Positions 6,924 through 14,961 of a DNA stretch of 18,360 bases are shown here, piece by piece (the first letter of the stretch is position 1; every line of letters begins with the position of its first letter). Made by a program: the position numbers and the translations under genes. The stretch is taken from positions 1 to 18,360 of the forward strand of contig DIZY01000033.1 in the NCBI GenBank assembly GCA_002428055.1, given 5' to 3'. The DNA is from Helicobacteraceae bacterium UBA6016 (GTDB lineage Bacteria > Campylobacterota > Campylobacteria > Campylobacterales > UBA6016). The notes under the pieces are model-generated. The model was given only the letters and a program-made list of their open reading frames with translations. It made no database searches and was not told the DNA's origin.

Positions 6924-8645
6924 TTAATTTAGATTTCCCATGTATCTCTCCCGTTTTGCAGGAAGAATTTTGTCTATTTCTACGATAATGAAGCCGTCCA
7001 CACAATCCCCAAACTCAGGGTCAACTCCAAAATCGCTAAAATAAACACCGCCTTTTTCACACAACTCCGAGTACTGTTTGAAGAGTACCGGCACTACGCA
7101 ACCGTAGTTTTTTAGAAGATTTTTGAGCTTTCTGAAATCCTCTTCATAACTTTCAAAAGAAAAATATGAAGCAAACTCCTCCTCTTCAAGGCGTGACATT
7201 ACAAACGGATTTTTGGATGTCGCATACTTTTTTGGAGCCGGAAAATAGCGTGAATAAAAATAGATAAGTAGTTTTTTCGCCTCATCGGGATAACTGTTTG
7301 AGAGACTCACGGGACCGAACATATATTTTACGAACTGATGTTTTTTGAGGTATGCGCCGATACCGTACCAGAGATAATCAAGCGCACGGCTGCCCCAGTA
7401 TTTGGACTGCACAAAGCTTCGCCCAAGCTCGATAGAATGCGGCAAAAACTCGTCAAAATCAGGCGAAAAACTAAAAAGAGAGTTTGTATAAAAACCGCTT
7501 GCACCGAAAATATCATATATCTCACGCCCTTGCCCTACACGGTATGCGCCAACGACCTCAAGTTCTTTATCGTCCCACAGTACGATATGGCGATAGTATT
7601 TGTCATACTCGTCGGTATCTCTTTGCCTTCCCGTACCCTCTCCGACTTTACGAAAGGTCATCTCTCGTAGGCGCCCTACCTCTTTTAAGATGGTAGATTT
7701 TTTGGCGTAGTCGTATAGATATATCATCTTGTCATCCGCCGTGCGCCCCAAAAGCTCAGATGAAGCCAGCTCGTCTCTTATGTCTTTTCGCTCCTCAGGA
7801 TGCGCCACATTTCGCTCCGTCTCAAATACTCCTCTTTTGCCTTTTGCCACGGAGTACAGATGTTTTCTGACAAGCTTGATTTTGTGTTCTTTTGAGATTT
7901 TAAGTCCGGTAATGTTGAGCGCAGGTATCGTCTCTCCCACGATAAATTCAAGACTTTTACCTCTTTGCCTCATCATTTCGGTGGGCAAAAGCAGCATTCC
8001 AAGCGGTTTGTAGACAGTTGAAGCGGCATAAAATGCAAAAGAGTTTTTGGCTTTTATAAACACGGGAAGCACTGGAGCCTTGGACTTCTCCGCCAAAAAC
8101 AAAAATCCGCTCTCCCAGTTTGTATCCCTCACACCCGCAGGTCTTGCACGGCTTACCTCTCCTGCTGGAAAGATGATAACCGCCTCTTCGTTTTTAAGAG
8201 CCGCCAAAATAGCTTTCATGTCGGCTCTCACTGAACTTTTTTTGGTTATATCTAGACCCAAAAGCAGACTTTGAAGATTCGGTACGCTCATCAATATATC
8301 GTTTGCGACCACCTTCACATCGCTTCGCACTTCACGCACAAAACGGATAAGACTGAGGGCGTCTAGCGCCCCTAGCGGATGGTTTGCTATGATAATTAGC
8401 TTGCCGGATGAGGGTATGTTGCTTTTTGAGCGGCTGGAAAATTTGTAGCTAAAGTTCAGCTTTTCGAGTACCGCATCGATAAAGTCAAACCCCTCCGCCT
8501 CTTGGTTTTTTGACAAAAAATCGTTAATTTCACCCTCTCTTAGTAGTTTGCTAAGAGCCAGAGTCGAAAAGTCGGTGAAGAATTTTGGGTATCTCTTGAA
8601 AAATGTCGGGTTTTTGTTTGCTAATATATTTCTTACGCTTACCAT
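6924..8645 (-). CDS. Fused OlsA/OlsB-like acyltransferase (OlsF-type aminolipid synthase)
   Basis: Counting from ATG 8645 (573 residues), the N-terminal half (about 75-270) is a PlsC-like acyltransferase with N-H-P-L-G-A-L-D (88-95) and F-P-A-G-E-V-S-R (159-166). The C-terminal half (about 305-570) resembles the acyl-ACP-dependent N-acyltransferase OlsB: L-R-E-M-T-F-R (326-332), D-T-D-E-Y-D (343-348), V-V-G-A-Y-R-V (364-370) and E-L-G-R-S (406-410). The same two-domain order is known in OlsF, which makes ornithine lipid by N- then O-acylation. Ornithine or glycine lipid synthesis at the inner membrane is therefore the best inference, but the amino-acid substrate cannot be read from sequence. 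GGAG five bases before ATG 8645 supports this start over the in-frame TTG at 8669. It heads a two-gene unit with the small zinc-ribbon protein and is divergent from trpB. Confidence 0.8.
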   Translation of the reverse strand: MVSVRNILANKNPTFFKRYPKFFTDFSTLALSKLLREGEINDFLSKNQEAEGFDFIDAVLEKLNFSYKFSSRSKSNIPSSGKLIIIANHPLGALDALSLIRFVREVRSDVKVVANDILMSVPNLQSLLLGLDITKKSSVRADMKAILAALKNEEAVIIFPAGEVSRARPAGVRDTNWESGFLFLAEKSKAPVLPVFIKAKNSFAFYAASTVYKPLGMLLLPTEMMRQRGKSLEFIVGETIPALNITGLKISKEHKIKLVRKHLYSVAKGKRGVFETERNVAHPEERKDIRDELASSELLGRTADDKMIYLYDYAKKSTILKEVGRLREMTFRKVGEGTGRQRDTDEYDKYYRHIVLWDDKELEVVGAYRVGQGREIYDIFGASGFYTNSLFSFSPDFDEFLPHSIELGRSFVQSKYWGSRALDYLWYGIGAYLKKHQFVKYMFGPVSLSNSYPDEAKKLLIYFYSRYFPAPKKYATSKNPFVMSRLEEEEFASYFSFESYEEDFRKLKNLLKNYGCVVPVLFKQYSELCEKGGVYFSDFGVDPEFGDCVDGFIIVEIDKILPAKRERYMGNLN

Positions 8646-8650
8646 CTTGT

Positions 8651-8654
8651 CTCC
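8651..8654 (-). promoter_or_regulatory. Shine-Dalgarno site fixing the acyltransferase start
   Basis: GGAG, five bases before the ATG at 8643-8645, supports the 573-residue form. The longer frame from 8669 would need a TTG start with no ribosome site before it. Confidence 0.65.
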
Positions 8655-8706
8655 GAATATTAAATGCAACTATAAAATTTATTTATTACTATTCAGTTTC
8701 ATCGCA

Positions 8707-8725
8707 GGCTTTAAAACGGCTTTAA
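8707..8725. repeat. Direct repeat GGCTTTAA in the trpB/acyltransferase intergenic region
   Basis: GGCTTTAA occurs at 8707-8714 and 8718-8725, an 11-bp period that puts both copies on the same helix face. A TAAAAT sequence at 8727-8732 could be a -10 element for trpB. Two copies are little evidence; a regulator site is possible. Confidence 0.3.
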
Positions 8726-8759
8726 GTAAAATAAAAACAAAAACAAAGAGAAACAAAGA

Positions 8760-9953
8760 ATGTATATTCCCAAAAAGAGCAAATTCGACCCTGATGAGAG
8801 CGGGCATTTCGGAGAGTTTGGCGGAAGGTTTGTGCCTGAGACGCTAATGCCGATACTAATAGAGTTAGACGAAGCCTATAAAAAAATAAGATTTGACGAA
8901 GAGTTTTGGAAAGAGGCGGATTATTACCTCAAAGAGTATGTCGGTCGCCCGTCGCTTCTCACATACGCCTCCAATATCTCGCAGGAGCTAGGCGCAAAAA
9001 TCTACCTCAAAAGAGAAGACCTCAACCATACCGGAAGCCACAAGATAAACAATGTCATCTTGCAGGCACTTGTAGCAAAGAGACTTGGTAAAACCAAAGT
9101 GATAGCGGAGACCGGTGCGGGACAACACGGCGTGGCTACGGCTACGGCTTGCGCTCTATTTGGACTAGAGTGCGAAGTGTTTATGGGGGCAAAAGATGTC
9201 GCAAGGCAAGAGCTAAATGTCTTTCGTATGAAGCTTCTTGGAGCAAAAGTACACTCCGTAGAATCAGGCTCAAAAACGCTTAAAGACGCTATGAACGACG
9301 CCATCAGGCACTGGGTCACAAACGCAAAAGATACATACTACATGATAGGCACAGTGGCAGGACCGCATCCGTATCCGCTGATGGTACGAGACTTTCAGGC
9401 AGTTATAGGATATGAGGCCAAAGCGCAGATACTTCGTTTGGAGGGTAGACTGCCTGACTATGCGATAGCTTGTATCGGCGGTGGAAGCAACGCCATGGGG
9501 CTTTTCAGCCACTTTTTGGAAGAGCCTACGGTGACTTGTCTAGGTGTAGAGGCGGGCGGTATGGGCGTTGAAACAAAAGAACACGGCGCAAGCTTGCAAA
9601 AAGGCAGAGCCGGAGTGCTTCACGGACAGATGAGTTACCTACTGCAAGATGAAGACGGACAGATAGAAGAGGCTTACTCCATCTCGGCGGGACTCGACTA
9701 TCCCGGTATCGGACCCGAACACGCCTACCTATACGAGAGTAAAGCGGCAAGATACGAATCGATAACGGACGAAGAGGCTTTGGAGGCTTTTGTCTGGTTA
9801 AGCCAAAAAGAGGGGATTATCCCTGCATTTGAAAGCTCGCACGCTGTAGCGCAGCTCAAAAAAATGGAGATCAAGGGCAAGCTTGTCATCGTCAACATAT
9901 CAGGTAGAGGCGACAAAGATATGACCCAAGCCAAGGAGATATTGAAGTTTTAA
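8760..9953 (+). CDS. trpB: Tryptophan synthase beta chain
   Basis: The 397-residue protein is a standard TrpB. It catalyses the pyridoxal-phosphate-dependent condensation of indole with serine, as part of the alpha2-beta2 complex in the cytoplasm. Visible signatures are the N-terminal G-H-F-G-E-F-G-G-R-F-V-P-E-T, the Schiff-base lysine in H-T-G-S-H-K-I-N-N (Lys95), E-T-G-A-G-Q-H-G with catalytic Glu117, the phosphate-binding G-G-G-S-N-A (240-245) and C-terminal S-G-R-G-D-K-D. Length and start match the family, although the ribosome site is weak (AAAGA only). It is first in a tightly overlapping run with hemH, trpA and a dGTPase-like gene; its TAA overlaps the hemH ATG by one base. The trpA partner is thus two genes downstream rather than next. 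Confidence 0.97.
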   Translation: MYIPKKSKFDPDESGHFGEFGGRFVPETLMPILIELDEAYKKIRFDEEFWKEADYYLKEYVGRPSLLTYASNISQELGAKIYLKREDLNHTGSHKINNVILQALVAKRLGKTKVIAETGAGQHGVATATACALFGLECEVFMGAKDVARQELNVFRMKLLGAKVHSVESGSKTLKDAMNDAIRHWVTNAKDTYYMIGTVAGPHPYPLMVRDFQAVIGYEAKAQILRLEGRLPDYAIACIGGGSNAMGLFSHFLEEPTVTCLGVEAGGMGVETKEHGASLQKGRAGVLHGQMSYLLQDEDGQIEEAYSISAGLDYPGIGPEHAYLYESKAARYESITDEEALEAFVWLSQKEGIIPAFESSHAVAQLKKMEIKGKLVIVNISGRGDKDMTQAKEILKF

Positions 9954-10909
9954 TGAAAAAATCTGTTGTACTACTCAATATGGGCGGCCCGTCAAATCTA
10001 GGCGAAGTGCGTACTTTTCTCAAAAATATGTTCGCCGACCCGAATATCCTAACCGTCAAAAGCTCCGCTCTTCGCTGGCTTATCGGTACGATAATAGTAC
10101 TCACCCGCACAAAAAATGCGCAGAGCCACTATGCGCTAATAGGCGGAAGCTCCCCGCTTTTGCCGCTTACCGAAAAGCTGGCTGCGAAACTCTCTAGCTT
10201 GATGGATGAGAAAGTATATATCGCAATGCGGTATGTGCCGCCTTTTTCCAAAGAAGTGGTAAAGGCTATGATGGAGGATGAAGTGCAGGAGGTGGTGCTT
10301 TTGCCGATGTATCCGCACTACTCCACCACGACGACAAAATCTTCTATTGAGGACTTTTATAAAGCCACGCTTGAGATGGGATATCATCCAAAAGTGCATA
10401 CGATAGAGAGATTTTACAAAAAAAGAGCGTTTAACGAGCTCATCGTAGAAAAAATTAAAGAGACTCTTGCGGGTGAAGACGCGGAGGATTTTGACCTCGT
10501 GTTTAGCGCACACTCTCTGCCGCAAAAAATAATAGACGCCGGAGATAGCTACGAAAAAGAGATAGAAGAGCATGTGCAGATACTTGAGGGGCTACTCTAC
10601 TCTGAGGGCGTTCACTTTCGCAAAACACATCTGGCGTACCAGTCCAAGCTAGGACCGATGAAGTGGATAGGACCCTCTCTTGGCGATATGCTAACCAAAA
10701 TATCAGCCTCAAACAAAAAAGTGCTTGTCTATCCGATAGCTTTCACGGTAGATAATGTAGAGACGGCGTATGAGCTTGACATCGAGTATCGAGAGATTGC
10801 CGAGGAGCTAAAAATAGAAGATTATAGAGTGGTCTCCTGCCCGAACGACAGCGAGGATTTTGCAAGGGCGTTAGCCGAAATAATAGATGAAAAAATGGGG
10901 ACAGAGTGA
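9953..10909 (+). CDS. hemH: Ferrochelatase
   Basis: The 318-residue protein inserts ferrous iron into protoporphyrin IX at the end of heme synthesis. Family marks are L-N-M-G-G-P (8-13), L-P-M-Y-P-H-Y-S (117-124), F-S-A-H-S-L-P with metal-site His187, G-D-S-Y (197-200), and D-N-V-E-T-A-Y-E-L-D-I-E-Y (267-279) with its conserved glutamates. There is no transmembrane helix, as usual for bacterial ferrochelatases, which act as soluble or membrane-peripheral enzymes. Its ATG overlaps the trpB stop (TAATG), and its TGA overlaps the GTG start of trpA by four bases (GTGA), so it is translationally locked between the two tryptophan synthase genes. No tryptophan or heme regulatory site is visible. Identity is secure; the reason for the location is unknown. 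Confidence 0.95.
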   Translation: MKKSVVLLNMGGPSNLGEVRTFLKNMFADPNILTVKSSALRWLIGTIIVLTRTKNAQSHYALIGGSSPLLPLTEKLAAKLSSLMDEKVYIAMRYVPPFSKEVVKAMMEDEVQEVVLLPMYPHYSTTTTKSSIEDFYKATLEMGYHPKVHTIERFYKKRAFNELIVEKIKETLAGEDAEDFDLVFSAHSLPQKIIDAGDSYEKEIEEHVQILEGLLYSEGVHFRKTHLAYQSKLGPMKWIGPSLGDMLTKISASNKKVLVYPIAFTVDNVETAYELDIEYREIAEELKIEDYRVVSCPNDSEDFARALAEIIDEKMGTE

Positions 10910-11646
10910 AAGAACTTGTAAGTTTTATAACATGCGGATTTCCCGATAAGGGGTTCACAAAAGAGCTAGGGCTTGCCCTAAAAGAGGCTGGAAGCGATAG
11001 GCTGGAGCTTGGTATACCGTTTTCAGACCCTGTGGCAGACGGGACGCTCATCGAAAAAGCGAGCCTTGCCGCCATCAAAGCGGGATTTAAAACCGTGGAC
11101 GCATTTGAGATAGCCTCAGCGCTTAGCCCGCAGATACCGTCTTATTTTATGGGGTATTTCAACTCTTTTTTCTCAGGCGGCTTTGGCAATTTCTGTGAAA
11201 AGGCGGGAAACTCAGGCGTCAAGGGATTTATCATCCCGGATTTGCCGTTTGAAGAGGGGCAAAAATACGGCGCAATTATGGAGGCAAACGGACTCTCCAG
11301 TATCTCTTTTTTGGCGGTAACACACAAAGATGAGAGGATAGAGAAAATAGCAAAAGCCTCAAAAGACTTTATCTATCTCGTAGCATTCGCCGGAATCACG
11401 GGAGCGGATAAGAGCGAAAATCTAGCGCCGATACTTCAAAAGGTCAAAAGCGTTACCGATACGAAAGTCTTCGTAGGTTTCGGCGTCAACGAAAACACGG
11501 CAAAAGAGAGAGCGGACGGCGCGGACGGCGTGATAGTCGGGAGTGCATTTACGAAGATACTACTGGAAGATTCGCTAAGCGCCTCCGAGAAGCTATCCAA
11601 ATGCGCCTCATTAGCCAAAACGATAAAAGCAAAAATCAACGAATGA
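10906..11646 (+). CDS. trpA: Tryptophan synthase alpha chain
   Basis: The 246-residue TIM-barrel enzyme cleaves indole-3-glycerol phosphate to indole and glyceraldehyde 3-phosphate and passes indole to TrpB. The start is GTG at 10906, inside the hemH stop (GTGA). Visible residues include L-E-L-G-I-P-F-S-D-P-V-A-D-G (33-46), with catalytic Glu34 and Asp45 (Glu49 and Asp60 in E. coli numbering). Further marks are I-P-D-L-P in the substrate loop, A-F-A-G-I-T-G and V-G-F-G-V at the phosphate end. It is shorter at the N-terminus than E. coli TrpA because the long leading segment is absent, so the frame opens directly at the first barrel strand. The residue after A-D-G is threonine where proline is common. 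It ends with ATGA, overlapping the next gene. Confidence 0.95.
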   Translation: MKELVSFITCGFPDKGFTKELGLALKEAGSDRLELGIPFSDPVADGTLIEKASLAAIKAGFKTVDAFEIASALSPQIPSYFMGYFNSFFSGGFGNFCEKAGNSGVKGFIIPDLPFEEGQKYGAIMEANGLSSISFLAVTHKDERIEKIAKASKDFIYLVAFAGITGADKSENLAPILQKVKSVTDTKVFVGFGVNENTAKERADGADGVIVGSAFTKILLEDSLSASEKLSKCASLAKTIKAKINE

Positions 11647-12743
11647 GACCCTTTGATAGGTTTTTTGAGACAAGCAACGATTTTAGAAGCCCGTACGATA
11701 GGGATAGAGACCGCATCATACACTCGCATTCGTTTCGCAATCTGGAGTACAAGACACAGGTATTTCTAAACTCCGATGGCGACTACTTTCGCACCCGTCT
11801 CACCCACTCGCTTGAAGCTAGCCAAATATCCAGAACCATCGCCAAAAACCTAGGGCTAAACGAATCTTTAGCAGAGTCCATAGCCCTCGCCCACGATATA
11901 GGACACACGCCATTCGGTCATATCGGTGGCGACACGCTAGACGAGTGTCTGAAAGATGCGGGAAGTATTAACGGTTTTGAGCACAACTACCAATCCTTCA
12001 GAGTGCTTACAAAGCTGGAAAAAAGATACAAAGGGTTCGACGGGCTCAATCTCACTTTTGCTACGCTTGAGGGCGTGCTAAAACACTCCGCACCGTACAA
12101 AAAAAGCTTTTTACCTGCGTCTTTTGACGAAATATTCAAGCTTGACTTTCACCCATCTTTTGAGGCGATAATCGTAGACAACTCCGACGCTATAGCCTAC
12201 ACCTCTGCAGATATAGACGACGCTCTCAGGTATAAGCTAATTAGCATAGAGGAGCTAGAAGAGTCCGTCATCATTCGCAGAATAGTCAGACGAATAGAAG
12301 AGGATGAAAATACGCATAGAAGCGAACCGCTCTTTCGCCATAGGCTAACCACACACATCATCACGGAACTAATCTCAAATATCATAGAGTTTTCCGCAAA
12401 AAACAGATCGGTTTTTGACTCCTTCGACACTCCCGCATGCGGTAGTTTTGAGGCCGAGGAGACGCAGCTTATCCGCTTTGGCGAAGAGTCGTGGAGCGAG
12501 ATGAAAGAGCTAAAAGCACTACTTTATAAAAAAGTATACAGACACGAATCGATAATGCGCAAGATGTATTTGGCGAAGCAGTGCATAAAAGCGCTATTTA
12601 AGGCGTTTGAAAGTGAACCGAATATGTTGCCGCCCGAGTACAGAACAAGACTTGAAAATACAAATAAAAATAGAGTAGTTGCGGATTTTATATCTTCGCT
12701 CTCCGATAGAAGTGCGATGGAGTTGTATAGGGAGTTGTACTAA
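11643..12743 (+). CDS. dGTPase-like HD-domain triphosphohydrolase
   Basis: The 366-residue protein belongs to the deoxyguanosinetriphosphate triphosphohydrolase-like group, which cleaves dNTPs to nucleoside and triphosphate. The HD metal site is complete: R-L-T-H-S-L-E (His55), A-H-D-I-G-H-T-P-F-G-H (His84-Asp85), F-E-H-N (112-115) and a late D-N-S-D-A-I-A-Y-T segment. The N-terminus, R-D-R-D-R-I-I-H-S-H-S-F-R-N-L-E, is typical. The chosen ATG at 11643 overlaps the trpA stop (ATGA). An in-frame ATG at 11601 would add 14 residues lying wholly inside trpA and gives no family match. No ribosome site of note is present, so translation probably depends on coupling. It is the last gene of the trpB operon. 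Whether it prefers dGTP or other nucleotides cannot be told. Confidence 0.9.
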   Translation: MRPFDRFFETSNDFRSPYDRDRDRIIHSHSFRNLEYKTQVFLNSDGDYFRTRLTHSLEASQISRTIAKNLGLNESLAESIALAHDIGHTPFGHIGGDTLDECLKDAGSINGFEHNYQSFRVLTKLEKRYKGFDGLNLTFATLEGVLKHSAPYKKSFLPASFDEIFKLDFHPSFEAIIVDNSDAIAYTSADIDDALRYKLISIEELEESVIIRRIVRRIEEDENTHRSEPLFRHRLTTHIITELISNIIEFSAKNRSVFDSFDTPACGSFEAEETQLIRFGEESWSEMKELKALLYKKVYRHESIMRKMYLAKQCIKALFKAFESEPNMLPPEYRTRLENTNKNRVVADFISSLSDRSAMELYRELY

Positions 12744-12745
12744 AC

Positions 12746-12767
12746 AAGAGAGGCAAAAGCCCCTCTT
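12746..12767 (-). terminator. Hairpin terminator after flgE, between convergent genes
   Basis: On the minus strand AAGAGGGGC, loop TTTT and GCCTCTCTT form a 9-bp stem with one G-U pair, followed by the T-rich GTTTAG. It begins five bases after the flgE stop. On the plus strand the same stem has an A-C mismatch and no T-run, so it suits flgE better than the dGTPase gene, which ends at 12743. Confidence 0.6.
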
Positions 12768-12781
12768 ACTGTTTACTGTTT
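12768..12781. repeat. Perfect tandem 7-bp repeat at the flgE stop
   Basis: ACTGTTT is present twice without a gap, and the second copy runs into the last codons of flgE. The related ten bases ACTGTTTACT recur at 14947-14956, just after the other hook gene. The length is too short to assign a function. Confidence 0.35.
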
Positions 12782-14878
12782 AAGACCTAGAAGAATTTGC
12801 AACATCTGGTCGGATGTCGTAATCGTTTTGGAGTTTGCTTGATAACCCCTTTGGATGACGATAAGCTGCGTAAGACTCTTTGATAAGTCGACATTACTCA
12901 TCTCCAAGGCAGAGGAGAATACCGCACCCCTGCCGCCGCTTGCCGCTGCACCGACCGTCGGATCGCCGCTGTTTGCACTGGCGATAAATAAATTGCCGCC
13001 GTCCGCCATCAAGCCTTCATTGTTGGCAAATTTTGCCATCGATATTTGCGCAAGACCAAGAGATCTTCCGTTTGTAAAACTACCGATGAGTACGCCGTTT
13101 TGGTCTATCCTGATACCGTCAAGATCCCCGCCCGTATATCCATCTTGGCTAATTAGCGATGTAGCGGATTTTTGGTCAAAACTCGTCAGACCGTCAAATG
13201 CTCCAGGCGTACCGAACGCTAGGTTTATCTGCTGATTTGCCGTAGAACCGTTATTCCAAGTAACAGACAAGCTCTGCGGATTTACGCTTGAGAGTGAACC
13301 GTTTGAGTTAAATACGACTGTGCCGCCCTGATACACATTTTGATTTGGCGATGTTCCCCCTATGTCGGCGGGACTTGGAACCGTTGCGGACCATGACCAT
13401 GTTGTTTGTGACTCTTTTCTAAAGGCATAAGTCACCGTATGCTTGGAGCCAAGCGAGTCAAATATATCAATACTTGACGCATGCGTGGCGGCAGTAATTG
13501 CTTGCGATGTTTTTGAGGCAGAACCGGTAGGCAAACTTCCCTCAATTGCATTAAAGGTCTGCGTCAGCAATGGACTAGGGTTTACGGTACCATCGCCATC
13601 TATTGAGGTAACAGCTATTAGTAGCGTCTGTCCGGTCTGATTTGTCACCGTATATTTGCCGTCCGAATCTATAGCAACCAGAGCCCCAGAAGATGTGGCC
13701 TTTGCCTGCCACTGCAAATACGACCTCAAATCCTCGGTGGTATGGAAATTCTTGGTCACCCCTATCGATTGCGAATTCGTCGCTGGATTTGCGGAGCTGG
13801 CGGTATATTGATACTTATAGGCCGTTACGCTACTGCCGCTGGATAAGCCTGTATCATCGGTTCCGTTTACCACAAAACTAATATTTTTTTTACTATCACC
13901 GTCGACGCTATTTGTATTTGTTAGCGTAACACGGGTACCAGTCACGGACGCCGTCACGCCGGTTTGAGCCGTATAGCTATTAATGAGCGTCGCCAAAGAC
14001 GAAGCATTAGCCGCCGCCGTAGATGTAGAATCCGTGCTTACGCTTCCGGCTATAGTTACTCCGTTTAGGGTCATATTTGCCGTTGTAATACCGGCGTGGG
14101 TAACGGTTCCAATAGACGATGTTGAGTCTAGAGATGAGTTTTTAAAACTTACCCAAAGACCTTGCCCGTTTTGGAGATTATACGCCTTACCGCTGGCATT
14201 AAACAGAGCTCCAAAATCCTCAGGCTTTTGATTCATTACGCCGGACACGCTTGCGCCGTTTGCTACCGTAGCGTCTGCAACCGTAGCACTGTCGGTATCT
14301 AGGGCATATATAGAGCTCATTTCGTTTGTAATGCTTCCTGATACGAGGTTTGCTCTTAGAGTCACATTCTCTGTACCTTTTGCCGGTATCGTCATGCCGG
14401 GGTCTATCTGTATACTTTTTATCGGCAAAGTAGAGTCTATCTTGTCATTTTCGTCTTTCGTCCAGCCTTGCACAACAAGACCGTTGTTGTCGACAAAGTT
14501 ACCGAATGCGTCAAAAGTAAAATCTCCGGCTCTCGTATACTTATAAGTTATGCCGTTATCCGGACTAACGACAAAAAAGCCATCGCCCTCTATCGCAACA
14601 TCCGTAGTTTTATCCGTAGTCTGTCTTGAGCCTTGCGAGAATATATGCGTAACGCTACTCACCGTAGCGCCTAGACCGACTTGAAGCGAGTTTCGTCCGC
14701 CGAGCGGGTCTGCCGGAGCCGTTGCTATTTTTGATGTTTGCGATAACATATCCGCAAAGTTTGTTCTAGAGTATTTAAAGCCTACAGTATTGACATTGGC
14801 GATGTTGTTACCCTCAACATCCATCGCTACTTGGTGTGCCTGGAGTCCGCTCACGCCGCTCCAAAGTGACCTCATCAT
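12773..14878 (-). CDS. flgE: Flagellar hook protein FlgE (main, long form)
   Basis: The 701-residue protein builds the hook, the universal joint between rod and filament; it is exported by the flagellar type III system. The conserved ends are clear: N-terminal M-M-R-S-L-W-S-G-V-S-G-L-Q-A-H-Q and N-N-I-A-N-V-N-T-V-G-F-K (24-35), and C-terminal S-N-V-D-L-S-K-S-L-T-Q-L followed by Q-R-G-Y-Q-A-N-S-K. Between them is a large Ser/Thr-rich surface region (about 180-560), as in the long hook proteins of Helicobacter and Campylobacter. A-T-H-A-S-S-I-D-I-F-D-S-L-G and A-F-G-T-P-G-A-F-D-G-L-T-S match the Helicobacter FlgE pattern I recall. The ATG has AAGGA seven bases upstream. Its own sigma-54 promoter lies 33-52 bases upstream, so it can be expressed apart from fliK-flgD, and a hairpin follows its stop. 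Confidence 0.95.
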   Translation of the reverse strand: MMRSLWSGVSGLQAHQVAMDVEGNNIANVNTVGFKYSRTNFADMLSQTSKIATAPADPLGGRNSLQVGLGATVSSVTHIFSQGSRQTTDKTTDVAIEGDGFFVVSPDNGITYKYTRAGDFTFDAFGNFVDNNGLVVQGWTKDENDKIDSTLPIKSIQIDPGMTIPAKGTENVTLRANLVSGSITNEMSSIYALDTDSATVADATVANGASVSGVMNQKPEDFGALFNASGKAYNLQNGQGLWVSFKNSSLDSTSSIGTVTHAGITTANMTLNGVTIAGSVSTDSTSTAAANASSLATLINSYTAQTGVTASVTGTRVTLTNTNSVDGDSKKNISFVVNGTDDTGLSSGSSVTAYKYQYTASSANPATNSQSIGVTKNFHTTEDLRSYLQWQAKATSSGALVAIDSDGKYTVTNQTGQTLLIAVTSIDGDGTVNPSPLLTQTFNAIEGSLPTGSASKTSQAITAATHASSIDIFDSLGSKHTVTYAFRKESQTTWSWSATVPSPADIGGTSPNQNVYQGGTVVFNSNGSLSSVNPQSLSVTWNNGSTANQQINLAFGTPGAFDGLTSFDQKSATSLISQDGYTGGDLDGIRIDQNGVLIGSFTNGRSLGLAQISMAKFANNEGLMADGGNLFIASANSGDPTVGAAASGGRGAVFSSALEMSNVDLSKSLTQLIVIQRGYQANSKTITTSDQMLQILLGLKQ

Positions 14879-14910
14879 GGCTTAATCCTTAAATTAGATT
14901 TTATTCTTAA

Positions 14911-14930
14911 AAAGCAAATATTATTCCGAT
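14911..14930 (-). promoter_or_regulatory. Sigma-54 promoter of flgE
   Basis: Read on the minus strand, ATCGGAATAATATTTGCTTT has GG (14927-14926) and GC (14915-14914) exactly ten bases apart. It fits the Campylobacter-type GGAA-N6-TTGCTT consensus. The GC is 35 bases before the flgE ATG, a normal distance. Sigma-54 control of hook genes is established in this phylum. Confidence 0.78.
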
Positions 14931-14961
14931 TATTTAACATTTACCCACTGTTTACTTTATA

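Noticed and set aside
8646..8669. Longer acyltransferase frame beginning at 8669
   Set aside because: It would need a TTG start without a ribosome site; the internal ATG at 8645 has GGAG at five bases.
11601..11642. Longer start of the dGTPase-like gene inside trpA
   Set aside because: ATGA overlap at 11643 gives the family-typical N-terminus; the extra residues lie wholly within trpA.
14947..14956. ACTGTTTACT after the short hook gene, also present at the flgE stop
   Set aside because: A ten-base match, partly within coding sequence, can easily be chance; no hairpin or known motif supports it.
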